Shown: piece by piece, positions 1 to 7,244 of the stretch
How positions within the stretch are numbered: position 1 is the first letter of the stretch
Layout of the letters: every line of letters begins with the position of its first letter
Origin: Alphaproteobacteria bacterium
Lineage (GTDB): Bacteria; Pseudomonadota; Alphaproteobacteria; GCA-2731375
DNA: 42,140 nucleotides
Reading direction: 5' to 3'
Assembly (NCBI GenBank): GCA_016776605.1
Contig: JADHTB010000030.1
Coordinates: 1-42,140 of the forward strand
Notes under the pieces: generated by a model
What the model was told of the DNA's origin: nothing
The model's input: the letters and a program-made list of their open reading frames with translations, nothing else
The model's database searches: none
Made by a program: the position numbers and the translations under genes

Positions 1-24
1 TCGAAAAATGGCATTCAGAACGCC
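1..24 (-). terminator. Rho-independent terminator after the Sel1-repeat gene
   Basis: Read on the minus strand just after the TAG stop of the Sel1-repeat gene, bases 24 to 10 form a short stem (GGCGTT with AATGCC, one G-U pair, loop CTG) followed by A and five T at 8 to 4. The stem is only six pairs, so termination may be partial. Position and T-run make it the likely end of the leftmost transcript. Confidence 0.5.
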
Positions 25-25
25 G

Positions 26-922
26 CTAACGCGTCAAAATCGGAGGTGTCGAGCGATTGGAGGAAACAACTCTTTGAGAAATGGTGTTATTTTGTATACT
101 CATGCTGAGTTTGAAGATTACTTGGGAAATGTCGGTTAATAAGTCCCCTACCTTGGTCAAATCACCTTGCGCGGCGGCGGCCAGTAAGTTCTGCTCCTTG
201 CCACGTTGCAGGATCAGATCCAGGGACGGCATTTTCGCCCGCAATATGTGTGCCCGCTTGCGTGCCTGCTGTAACTGTATGTTGTCCAGATGCAGCGATA
301 GCAAGGCCTTTGCCCGCGCGGCGCCTTTGCTCTCGATGCCGGCGGCGATGTAGTAGATGGCCTGCGCTTCAACCCTGTCTTCGGGCACGCCCAGACCGGC
401 AAGATAAAATTCGGCCAGCCGCAACAGGGCGGGTACGTTGCCCATCAGGGCGGCAACGCGAAAGCTCTCAATTGCCTTTGTGTAGTCGCGCTCGACGCCG
501 CGGCCCTCGGCCAGGACCCGGGCCAAATTGTAATGCGCCATGACATAGCCCTGGTCGGCGGCCCGTTGATAACGGGCCACGGCCCGAACCGCGGCGCGCA
601 CATAACGATTGTCGCGAGCTACGTCCTGACCCAGATCTTCCCGAACAATGCGGGGTTCGTATTGGCGGACGGCGCGCATGGCCGCCGCCACCGCCGGCGA
701 GACCGCCCGTTGCAGGTACGGTACGCTGCGAAAAATGGGTTGACGCTGCGTTATCGGCTTGCCCAATGCGGCGCTGCCGCCAAGGCTGGTGTTGCTATCG
801 GTTTGCGCCAAGACCACCGCATTAAAGGTGGCAGCCGTATGGTCGGCGCACCATGCCGGAGTCACCGATGCAACGAGCCCCGGGGTCATCGTGATTGCAG
901 CGAGAAGGGGCCAGCGTACCAT
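26..922 (-). CDS. secreted Sel1-repeat (TPR-like) protein
   Basis: 298 residues. The N-terminus reads as a Sec signal peptide: a basic start, a hydrophobic stretch to about residue 22 and a probable cleavage after AWCA (about residue 26), so the protein is likely periplasmic. Residues about 107-194 hold two Sel1-type helical repeats, recognisable from AADQGYVMAHYNLA, LAEGRGVERDY and YLAGLGVPEDR. Such repeats serve as protein-interaction scaffolds; no catalytic motif is visible and the partner is unknown. The C-terminal third is low in recognisable features. The gene lies 65 bases downstream of moaA on the same strand, close enough for co-transcription, but the ATG has no strong Shine-Dalgarno sequence (a TGGAG lies more than 20 bases upstream). 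A terminator-like hairpin follows the stop. Confidence 0.75.
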   Translation of the reverse strand: MVRWPLLAAITMTPGLVASVTPAWCADHTAATFNAVVLAQTDSNTSLGGSAALGKPITQRQPIFRSVPYLQRAVSPAVAAAMRAVRQYEPRIVREDLGQDVARDNRYVRAAVRAVARYQRAADQGYVMAHYNLARVLAEGRGVERDYTKAIESFRVAALMGNVPALLRLAEFYLAGLGVPEDRVEAQAIYYIAAGIESKGAARAKALLSLHLDNIQLQQARKRAHILRAKMPSLDLILQRGKEQNLLAAAAQGDLTKVGDLLTDISQVIFKLSMSIQNNTISQRVVSSNRSTPPILTR

Positions 923-987
923 GGCGTTTATTGACTTAAAACTCCAGCCGCACGGGGACGTAAAGTCGGAGGCCGCAAATCCGGGGA

Positions 988-1977
988 TTAGCCGCCGGTC
1001 ACGCTCATATGGCGGGCAACCGCCGGATCGGTGATATCCCGGTCGATGATGAAATCATGGCCCTTTGGCTTGCGGGCGATGGCGGCGTGGATCGTTTGTG
1101 CCAAAACTTCGTCATCGGCAGAGGCGCGCAAAGGCACGCGCAGGTCGGCGGCATCATCCTGGCCCAGGCACATATACAGAGTGCCGGTGCATGTCAGGCG
1201 TACCCGGTTGCATGATTCACAAAAATTATGACTCAACGGCGTAATGAAACCCAGGCGCCGTCCGGTTTCAGCCACGGTTACATAATTGGCCGGACCACTG
1301 GTTTGGTGATCGCTGGGCAGTAAGGTCCAGCGTTGCGCCAGATCTTGCCGCACCTCCGACAGCGCAAGATGCTGGTCCGCTCTATTCAGGCCAATGTCGC
1401 CCATGGGCATCGCCTCGATCAAGGTCATATCCAGGCCACGCTCGCCACACCAGGCGAGCATGCGGTCAAGCTCGTCTTCATTAAAGCCACGCACCGCCAC
1501 GGTGTTGATTTTTACGGCTAGGCCGGCCGCCTGAGCAGCATCGATCCCGGCCATGACCCGGTCAAACTTGCCCCAACGGGTTATGGCGAGGAATTTGTCG
1601 GCATTCAGGGTATCAAGCGAGACATTGATGCGGCGGACACCATAGGCATAAAGGTCGGCGGCATACCGGGAAAGTTGCGAGCCGTTGGTGGTAAGCGTCA
1701 ATTCATCAAGATGGCCGCTGTCCAATTGCCGGCCCAACTGCTGGAATAGCCACATCACATTGCGCCGTACCAGGGGTTCGCCCCCGGTTATACGCATTTT
1801 GCGGACGCCCAGGCCGATGAAGGTACGGCACAACCGTTCCATTTCCTCAAGGCTTAGCACTTCCGCCTTGGGTAGGAAGGTCATGTCTTCAGACATGCAG
1901 TAAGCGCAGCGGAAATCGCATCGGTCCGTGACCGAAACGCGCAGGTAATCTATGCTGCGTCCAAACGGGTCTATCAT
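988..1977 (-). CDS. moaA: GTP 3',8-cyclase MoaA (molybdenum cofactor biosynthesis)
   Basis: 329 residues. Radical-SAM enzyme that, with MoaC, converts GTP into cyclic pyranopterin monophosphate, the first step of molybdenum cofactor synthesis. The N-terminal SAM-cluster motif is CDFRCAYC near residue 20; TGGEPL is the SAM-binding segment; the C-terminal second-cluster cysteines are in [11 protein letters not shown] and the following C of LYMC. The protein ends in SVTGG, keeping the terminal Gly-Gly pair needed for activity in this family. The start is placed at ATG 1977, preceded by GGAGG 11 bases upstream; a TTG six codons earlier overlaps that ribosome-binding site and is less likely. No other Moco gene is in the window. 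It lies downstream of the DUF2336 gene on the same strand, after a leader of about 215 bases. Confidence 0.95.
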   Translation of the reverse strand: MIDPFGRSIDYLRVSVTDRCDFRCAYCMSEDMTFLPKAEVLSLEEMERLCRTFIGLGVRKMRITGGEPLVRRNVMWLFQQLGRQLDSGHLDELTLTTNGSQLSRYAADLYAYGVRRINVSLDTLNADKFLAITRWGKFDRVMAGIDAAQAAGLAVKINTVAVRGFNEDELDRMLAWCGERGLDMTLIEAMPMGDIGLNRADQHLALSEVRQDLAQRWTLLPSDHQTSGPANYVTVAETGRRLGFITPLSHNFCESCNRVRLTCTGTLYMCLGQDDAADLRVPLRASADDEVLAQTIHAAIARKPKGHDFIIDRDITDPAVARHMSVTGG

Positions 1978-2192
1978 TTTTGTGCCCGCCTCCAAGGCCT
2001 AAAGCATCATGGCATCTGGCCATGACAAACCGTAAATAACCACAGAGAGGACACCGGCTCTGGGTCCCGGGAGCTCTAGGGCCCGTAGCGGCGTCCGCCA
2101 GTTGTTCAATAGAGGCTGATTATGCATCGTCTCACCGCCAATTGGCAGTGTTATTTTACCCTGGCAGGATCCAGGGGCGGAACCGTGCCGGA

Positions 2193-3398
2193 TTAATTCT
2201 CGGTTTCGCGGACAGCGTTTAGGTAGCGCTTGTCGCGCTGCCATTTACGCAAGACCAGAAAGGCAGATTCACGTGTGATCGATCCGTAGAATTGAGTTAG
2301 CCGCACCACCTCGTCCTTCGAGAGGCGGTTATCGGTATCCCGCGCCTTGCGGGTCAATTGATAGAACTGCAAATAGATCGAGCGTTCCAGTCCGATCGCC
2401 TGGCAGGCTATACCCAGCGCCTCGCCGCCCGGTTCATAAATGATGCGCCGCGCCAACACGGGGCGGATGCCCACCAACTTGGCGAAGGCGAATTCAAAAA
2501 TCGAGACCTGGCCCTGGTTCAGGGACTTCAAGGCGAATTCAGCGGAAAGACTACCGGCGTCAAACAATCGGTCCACCAGGCGCTCCGCCGCGACACCGGA
2601 CTGTTCCGCATTGGTCTCCAGGACATCGGAAACCGCCGCCGACATCTGATCATCCAGATCATCGATGTCCACGTCATAATTCTCGACGATATAGTTCCGC
2701 ACCGCGGCGGAAACCCAATAATACATGCGCTCGGCCAGTTCGGTGGGCAAATCCGGACGTCGAACCAGCGGTTTTTGGAAGCTGTCTATGCGTCTTGACT
2801 CTTCAGCCAGGTATTCCAGAATATCCGTCGAAATCCGTGCATCCTGATTATTCAACAAAGTTACGATCACGTCTTCCGACCCGGTCTCGACCAGGGCGGC
2901 GGAGACCTCCTCGCTGATGTTCTTGCGAATGGCGACGGCTAACTGATGTTGCATGGTGCGATGGCGCAATACTTCAATCAGATCCGCATCGCGCAGAACC
3001 GGACTGGACGTCAGGAGTTTATAAGCAACCTGCACCTCGTCGTTGGCCAGCATACGAATTAGGTCGTAAGGCGCATCACTGTCTTCACTGAGACGATTAC
3101 TCAGATTTGCCCGCACCGACATTTCCACGTCTTGGCTCAAACGCTGCAGGATTTCGAGCATCATTTCACGCTCGGCGGGCTGTAATTCCTCGGCCCGCCG
3201 TTCAAACAGATCACCGATCGCGACATAGAGCGATTCTCTACCCGCCTTCGATTTCTCTTGGGCGAGTTTGAACAGTCCGCGCACCTCGGCATCGGCGACG
3301 GGTGGATGAATTACTTTGGCGAGCATGCCCCTCATTTTGGACTCTTTCATGTATTTATGGCCGCGTTTGGCGCGTGCGGCCCGTAATTGCCATACCAT
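2193..3398 (-). CDS. DUF2336 domain-containing protein
   Basis: Up to 401 residues, almost entirely alpha-helical, resembling DUF2336, a HEAT-like family of unknown function common in Alphaproteobacteria. Family-like segments are LFKLAQEKSKAGRESLY near residue 45, repeated acidic/leucine helices, and a C-terminal ESAFLVLRKWQRDKR. No signal peptide, membrane segment or catalytic motif is seen, so a cytoplasmic regulatory or scaffold role is a guess from fold only. The start is uncertain: ATG 3398 gives the longest frame, while ATGs at 3350 and 3335 are also in frame, the last preceded by AAAGAG. The basic N-terminal 25 residues do not look like the rest of the family, which favours a later start. 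Confidence 0.75.
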   Translation of the reverse strand: MVWQLRAARAKRGHKYMKESKMRGMLAKVIHPPVADAEVRGLFKLAQEKSKAGRESLYVAIGDLFERRAEELQPAEREMMLEILQRLSQDVEMSVRANLSNRLSEDSDAPYDLIRMLANDEVQVAYKLLTSSPVLRDADLIEVLRHRTMQHQLAVAIRKNISEEVSAALVETGSEDVIVTLLNNQDARISTDILEYLAEESRRIDSFQKPLVRRPDLPTELAERMYYWVSAAVRNYIVENYDVDIDDLDDQMSAAVSDVLETNAEQSGVAAERLVDRLFDAGSLSAEFALKSLNQGQVSIFEFAFAKLVGIRPVLARRIIYEPGGEALGIACQAIGLERSIYLQFYQLTRKARDTDNRLSKDEVVRLTQFYGSITRESAFLVLRKWQRDKRYLNAVRETEN

Positions 3399-3605
3399 AT
3401 AGAGCCCTTGGATTTAACGCCTGATACCTTAATGAAAGATGAAATTGCCTCAACTTTTGGCTGCTTTGCGGCGTTGCACCTTTCATTGGGGATTACGTAT
3501 CGCGCGGTGCGTCGCACGAAACTGATTCGCTTATGGACGCCAGAAAATCGTCCTGTATAGTCTGGGTGTATTTTAATAGCGCCACGATCTGGAAGTTTTA
3601 GTTTT

Positions 3606-3953
3606 ATGTCCGATCAAGCACCGGCAGCCGAATTCGATGCGGAAATTCGCGACGCCGCGAACGAATTAATGGCGCTTCATGGCTCCGAGGTTGAAAATGC
3701 GACCACGGAGAAAATGATCGAGGTCTTGGATGCTGATTCCATGGAGGACGTGCTCTATTGGTTGAAGGTTCGCCAATGCGTCCGAAACATGAGTGGTGGC
3801 GAGCGTTATGTACGCCGTATGCCTGACAAGATTATCTGGGCCGTCGAACAGGCGGTGGAACAGGGGCGCAACCATTTAGCGCGTATGTTGAGCCGTATCT
3901 ACAGCGAGGCGAAAGCGGAAGACGACCGCGAGCGCGGTGAGCGGCGAAAATGA
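3606..3953 (+). CDS. small acidic helical protein of unknown function
   Basis: 115 residues, start ATG 3606 with GGAAG 10 bases upstream. Not assigned to any family. The sequence is strongly helical and charged, with an acidic first half (residues 8-50), one cysteine (QCVRN) and a lysine/arginine/glutamate-rich tail (EAKAEDDRERGERRK). There are no membrane segments. It is a single-gene unit, divergent from the DUF2336 gene across 207 bases, and the FNR-type box begins 55 bases past its stop. A TATAGT at 3556 may be its -10 element, but no convincing -35 was seen. Coding status rests on sensible amino-acid composition and the ribosome-binding site. Confidence 0.6.
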   Translation: MSDQAPAAEFDAEIRDAANELMALHGSEVENATTEKMIEVLDADSMEDVLYWLKVRQCVRNMSGGERYVRRMPDKIIWAVEQAVEQGRNHLARMLSRIYSEAKAEDDRERGERRK

Positions 3954-4008
3954 GCGGGACTGAAATTATTCCCCTCGCGCCGGTTTTTTAAAAATAAAAG
4001 CCCTCAAA

Positions 4009-4057
4009 TTGATTTAGATCAATGCCGTCGCCGGCGAGTTTTCTTATGTTTGTGTCA
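4009..4057 (+). promoter_or_regulatory. FNR/FixK/Anr-type box and class II-like promoter
   Basis: TTGATTTAGATCAA at 4009-4022 is an exact match to the FNR-family operator TTGAT-N4-ATCAA. Its centre (4015.5) lies 41.5 bases before a start site predicted at about 4057 from a TATGTT -10-like hexamer at 4045-4050. That spacing is the one used by class II FNR/CRP-activated promoters, where the regulator replaces the -35 contact. Transcription would run rightward into a gene-free structured stretch. The box is certain as sequence; which family member binds it, and the exact start site, are inferred. Confidence 0.65.
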
Positions 4058-4262
4058 TATCCGCTGTTGAAATGTTGTTCTCATTCCAGTTCGATCGCTG
4101 GCAGAAAATGATAAAATTGGCGGGGTGGCAGATCGCAAGACTGCTACTGAAGTGTCCCCTGGCGCTGCAATCCCCTGCAAGCGCCGAGGGCTGTGGCCCC
4201 CCATCCACAGCCCTCACCATTAGGAATGGCCGCGTCGTGATCGACGCGGCCATTTCTTTGTT
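4057..4262 (+). ncRNA. candidate oxygen-responsive small RNA with C-rich loops
   Basis: From the predicted FNR-type start site to a terminator-like hairpin is about 205 nt with no convincing gene. The 3' half holds three adjacent hairpins: 4161-4185 (GGCGCT with AGCGCC plus an inner GCA/TGC, loop ATCCCC), 4186-4215 (GAGGGCTGTGG with CCACAGCCCTC, 11 perfect pairs, loop CCCCCCAT) and 4223-4256 (terminator). Two C-rich loops are typical of bacterial small RNAs that pair with G-rich ribosome-binding sites. No match to tmRNA, SRP RNA, RNase P RNA or 6S RNA was recognised. It could instead be an attenuated leader of the alcohol dehydrogenase that begins about 90 bases further on. Confidence 0.5.
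4223..4262 (+). terminator. strong hairpin with U-rich tail
   Basis: AATGGCCGCGTCG (4225-4237) pairs perfectly with CGACGCGGCCATT (4242-4254) around a TGAT loop; G4223-C4256 and a G-T pair at 4224/4255 extend the stem. The 3' side runs into TTTCTTTGTT. The T-rich side is only on the plus strand, so it ends rightward transcripts coming from the FNR-type promoter. It lies between that promoter and the alcohol dehydrogenase gene. Confidence 0.65.
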
Positions 4263-4354
4263 CCGGCAAGCGTATCCGCGGCTCCCTCTTGCCAGCGACA
4301 TTGGCTAGGGGCGATGATGATGATGGTTCGATCGGCAATACGGAAGGCTAGACC

Positions 4355-5488
4355 ATGGCGACCATCACCTATTTGACGAAAATCCAGTTTGATTTTGGGG
4401 CGGTTCAATTATTGGCGTCGGAAATGGCGGGATTGGGCATGGCCCGGCCGTTATTGGTGACCGACAAGGGCGTCCGGGCCGTGGGACTACTGGATCGGGT
4501 CATGGAACATCTGGCGAAAGGTTGTCAGGCGGAAGTTTTTGACGCCACGCCGGAAAACCCTACCGAGGCGGCAATGACCACGGCCCTGGCGCAATATCGC
4601 GCGGCAGGCTGTGATGGCGTGATCGGGGTCGGCGGTGGCTCATCTATGGATCTGGCCAAGGCCATCGCTTTGATGGCGACCCATCCGGGCGAGTTGTCGG
4701 ATTACATGATGATCCTGGGCGGCGCGCCCAAGATCACCGCCGCCGTGGCGCCGGTGATCGCCATCCCCACTACGGCCGGCACCGGCAGCGAGGTTGGCCG
4801 CGGCGCTATCATGATATTGAATGATGGCCGCAAGCTGGGCTTTGGTAGCCCGCACGTCATTCCCAAAGTGGCTTTATGCGATCCTGAACTGACGATTTCC
4901 ATGCCGAAAATGCTTACGGCGGGTACTGGCATGGATGCATTTGCCCATTGTTTCGAAACCTTTTGCGCGTCTGGCGTGAACCCGCCTGCCGATGCCATCG
5001 CCATGGATGGCTTGGGCCGCGCGGTGCGCTTTGTCGAACGCGCCGTGGCGGATGGCGGCGACCGCGAGGCACGCTGGCAGATGATGATGGCGTCCATGGA
5101 AGGGGCGATGGCTTTCCAGAAAGGTCTGGGCGCCGTGCATGGCATGTCCCATCCCCTGGGTTCGATCAAGGACCCGATCCTGCACCATGGCACTTTGAAT
5201 GCCGTCTGCCTGCCGCCTGTCATTCGCTATAACGCGACTGCCGTGGGCGACAAATATGACCGGGTGAAGCAGATCTGGGGTCTGCCGGCGGCTGCTGATT
5301 TGGCGGACGAGGTAGCGGCATTGAATGCCCGCCTGGGTCTGCCCGCCAATCTGCGTCAGATGGGGGTGGATGAAGCCATGATAGAGCCTTTGATCCCGCA
5401 TGCCGTGGCCGATCACACCACCGCGACCAATCCGCGGCCCTTGGCGGCGGATGACTATCGGGCCCTGTTTCTGGAAACTTTGGGCTAG
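4355..5488 (+). CDS. iron-containing (group III) alcohol dehydrogenase
   Basis: 377 residues, the usual family length. NAD(P)-dependent oxidoreductase interconverting an alcohol and aldehyde or ketone with a divalent metal, usually Fe2+. The cofactor-binding GGGSSMD is at 93-99 and TTAGTGSEV at 139-147. The metal ligands align with those of FucO: D194 and H198 (GMDAFAH), H262 (VHGMSH) and H278 (HHGT). The substrate cannot be told from sequence. Start ATG 4355 has GGAAGG upstream. A possible own promoter lies at 4289-4318 (TTGCCA, 18 bases, GATGAT), which also contains four GAT repeats. Sir2 follows after 51 bases on the same strand, so the two may be co-transcribed. An FNR-type box lies upstream, but a terminator-like hairpin intervenes. 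Confidence 0.85.
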   Translation: MATITYLTKIQFDFGAVQLLASEMAGLGMARPLLVTDKGVRAVGLLDRVMEHLAKGCQAEVFDATPENPTEAAMTTALAQYRAAGCDGVIGVGGGSSMDLAKAIALMATHPGELSDYMMILGGAPKITAAVAPVIAIPTTAGTGSEVGRGAIMILNDGRKLGFGSPHVIPKVALCDPELTISMPKMLTAGTGMDAFAHCFETFCASGVNPPADAIAMDGLGRAVRFVERAVADGGDREARWQMMMASMEGAMAFQKGLGAVHGMSHPLGSIKDPILHHGTLNAVCLPPVIRYNATAVGDKYDRVKQIWGLPAAADLADEVAALNARLGLPANLRQMGVDEAMIEPLIPHAVADHTTATNPRPLAADDYRALFLETLG

Positions 5489-5539
5489 ACAATTCTGCAA
5501 AAGAAAGTTCCGAGATAAAACAAACGAGGGGGACGCGAA

Positions 5540-6304
5540 ATGGCATTCGCCGACCAGGACGATGTGGTCCGTCTGCGCGATATGATCGAGGCGGCCGGGT
5601 CAGTGGTGATTTTTACCGGCGCCGGGATCAGTACTGAATCCGGTATTCCCGATTTCCGCAGCCCCGGTGGCCTGTGGACCAAGTATCAGCCCATTGATTT
5701 CCGCGACTTCATGGCCTCGGAAGAGATGCGCCGGGAATCCTGGCGGCGCAAGTTCGCCATGGACCAGACCATCAATAGTGCCGAGCCGAACCGGGGCCAC
5801 CGCGCGGTGGAACGCCTGGTAAACAGAGGCAAGGTCAGCGCCGTGATCACGCAAAATGTCGATGGTCTGCATCAGGCCTCGGGTATCCCGGACGAACAGG
5901 TGATCGAATTGCACGGCAATTCCACTTACGCCAAATGCCTGACCTGTGGCCTGCGGCATGAGTTGACCCCGATTAAGGCAGCTTTTGTAGCCGATGAAAC
6001 CATGCCTGTCTGCACGGCCTGCGGCAGCGAATATATGAAAACCGCGACCATTTCTTTTGGCCAGTCCATGCCGGAAGAGCAAATGGCCCGGGCCCAGCGG
6101 GAAACCCTGGCCTGTGATTTGTTCATCGCCATTGGTTCGTCGCTGGTGGTCTATCCCGCCGCCGGCTTCCCGGTCATGGCGAAACAGAACGGCGCTGGCA
6201 TGGTTATTCTGAACCGCGAAGCCACGGACCTGGACGGCCACGCGGACCTGGTCATTAACGGCGAAATCGGCCCGATCCTGGGTGATGCGGCGGAGGTGAA
6301 TTAG
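5540..6304 (+). CDS. Sir2-family NAD-dependent protein deacylase (CobB-like)
   Basis: 254 residues. Cytosolic sirtuin that removes acyl groups from protein lysines using NAD+, giving O-acyl-ADP-ribose and nicotinamide. NAD-binding GAGIS is at 27-31, PDFRSP at 37-42 and TQNVDGLH at 104-111. The catalytic histidine is H125 in ELHGN; zinc is held by C133/C136 and C158/C161. Start ATG 5540 follows GAGGGGGA. A deacylase makes sense in this acyl-CoA-rich neighbourhood, where protein acylation is likely, although that link is inference. Oddity: the TAG stop at 6302-6304 is the first three bases of a palindromic repeat, so the native C-terminus may have been altered when the repeat arrived. Confidence 0.92.
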   Translation: MAFADQDDVVRLRDMIEAAGSVVIFTGAGISTESGIPDFRSPGGLWTKYQPIDFRDFMASEEMRRESWRRKFAMDQTINSAEPNRGHRAVERLVNRGKVSAVITQNVDGLHQASGIPDEQVIELHGNSTYAKCLTCGLRHELTPIKAAFVADETMPVCTACGSEYMKTATISFGQSMPEEQMARAQRETLACDLFIAIGSSLVVYPAAGFPVMAKQNGAGMVILNREATDLDGHADLVINGEIGPILGDAAEVN

Positions 6305-6364
6305 AGCAATTTTCAATTGCTCTGTTTTTAAGAGTCTGAGCGCATTTTCTTCGAATGCGCTCTG
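6302..6364. repeat. short two-hairpin palindromic element (deleted copy)
   Basis: Starts TAGAGCAATT and holds two palindromes: AGAGCAAT/ATTGCTCT (6303-6323, 5-base loop) and GAGCGCATT/AATGCGCTC (6338-6362, 7-base loop), joined by a T-rich linker. The right half is nearly identical to the right half of the element at 21042-21144. The left palindrome is an internally deleted form of the longer stem there. It sits between the convergent ends of the Sir2 and GST genes and probably also acts as a bidirectional terminator. Confidence 0.8.
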
Positions 6365-6376
6365 GAGTGAATAGTT

Positions 6377-7237
6377 TTAGAAACCGGTGACGTCGGAGAA
6401 AGTAGCGCCTGTCCGCGCCCATTCGGCATGGTTCCGGGCAATGCTTTCCAGCACCGGTTGGGGCGGCGCAACCTCCCGTGCAAACCTTTCATCAGCCGCC
6501 AGTGTTTCGCGCCAGGCATGCACCCTTGGATGCAATTTGGCGAAGGGATAGCCGCCGAAATTCAGCCGGGAAGCGTAAACGAACCAGGCGATATCCATGA
6601 CACTCATGGCCCGGCCCAGGAAATAGGGTCCCCTTGCAAGGCGCTGCTCCAAGTCATTGAAAGTGGCACGGAACTTTGCCGCCGCGGCGCGTACGGCCTC
6701 GTCGGAAATGCCCTGGGCTGCCAGACGCTCATAAAAATTGATTTCGTGGGCTCGTTTTTCGTGGTCCGGGGCGCCATTGACGGTGCGTTCACCGTCGCGG
6801 TAGCGGGCCAGCATCTCCGGCGTTTTGTTGGAGTTTGTGCGGCCAATTACGAAGCGGAAGCTGAGGGCCCGCAGATCCAGGTGCAGATCGTCTTCCCGCC
6901 GCAACAGCTCGGCCACTGCCGCTTGATCCTTGGGAATAAGGCGGGGTTCGGGGAACGCTTCATCAAGCAAGGCAAGGATGTCGTTGCTTTCAATGTGAAC
7001 GGCGCCATTCCAGACCAGAACGGGAACCAGACCGCGCGGATTGATGCCCAGGAACCAATCCAAGTAGGTTTCGCTGGCCGCCAGATTCATTTCATGACCC
7101 TGCCAATCGATGCCCTTGAGGTTCAGAAATATCCGCAGCTTCTGCGAGCACGACGACATCCGTCCGTGAAGGATATGCAGGCCCCGCCAATCCAAAACCT
7201 CGCGCGTATGGATATCGCCGTCGCTTAACTGCACCAT
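6377..7237 (-). CDS. glutathione S-transferase family protein
   Basis: 286 residues from ATG 7237; the frame stays open further upstream, but that part only mirrors the CoA-ligase gene. The N-terminal thioredoxin-like domain (about 17-95) has GRMSSCSQKLRIFL, where the catalytic Ser/Cys of bacterial GSTs sits, then NPRGLVPVL with the cis-proline and IESNDILALLDE for glutathione contact. A helical C-terminal domain follows (about 110-270). The family conjugates, isomerises or reduces electrophilic substrates with glutathione. It starts 7 bases after the CoA-ligase stop, so it is almost certainly translated from the same mRNA, suggesting a shared substrate pathway. The specific substrate is unknown. 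It is somewhat longer than typical GSTs (200-230). Confidence 0.85.
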   Translation of the reverse strand: MVQLSDGDIHTREVLDWRGLHILHGRMSSCSQKLRIFLNLKGIDWQGHEMNLAASETYLDWFLGINPRGLVPVLVWNGAVHIESNDILALLDEAFPEPRLIPKDQAAVAELLRREDDLHLDLRALSFRFVIGRTNSNKTPEMLARYRDGERTVNGAPDHEKRAHEINFYERLAAQGISDEAVRAAAAKFRATFNDLEQRLARGPYFLGRAMSVMDIAWFVYASRLNFGGYPFAKLHPRVHAWRETLAADERFAREVAPPQPVLESIARNHAEWARTGATFSDVTGF

Positions 7238-7244
7238 AGGACAA

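Noticed and set aside
1999..2127. 42-codon frame upstream of moaA on the minus strand
   Set aside because: Starts at ATG 2127 with a poorly spaced GGTGAG; composition is not protein-like and no family is recognised. It could be a leader peptide but nothing supports it.
2159..2176. CCCTGG/CCAGGG hairpin after the DUF2336 gene, considered as terminator or Moco riboswitch part
   Set aside because: No T-run follows on the minus strand, and the ~215-base moaA leader does not show the conserved Moco-riboswitch segments that I can recall.
3533..3561. Promoter candidate with TATAGT before the small unknown gene
   Set aside because: The -10 is good but no -35-like hexamer lies at 16-18 bases.
4072..4308. 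78-codon plus-strand frame across the hairpin region
   Set aside because: No Shine-Dalgarno, and the frame runs through perfect hairpins including the terminator; the RNA explanation is better.
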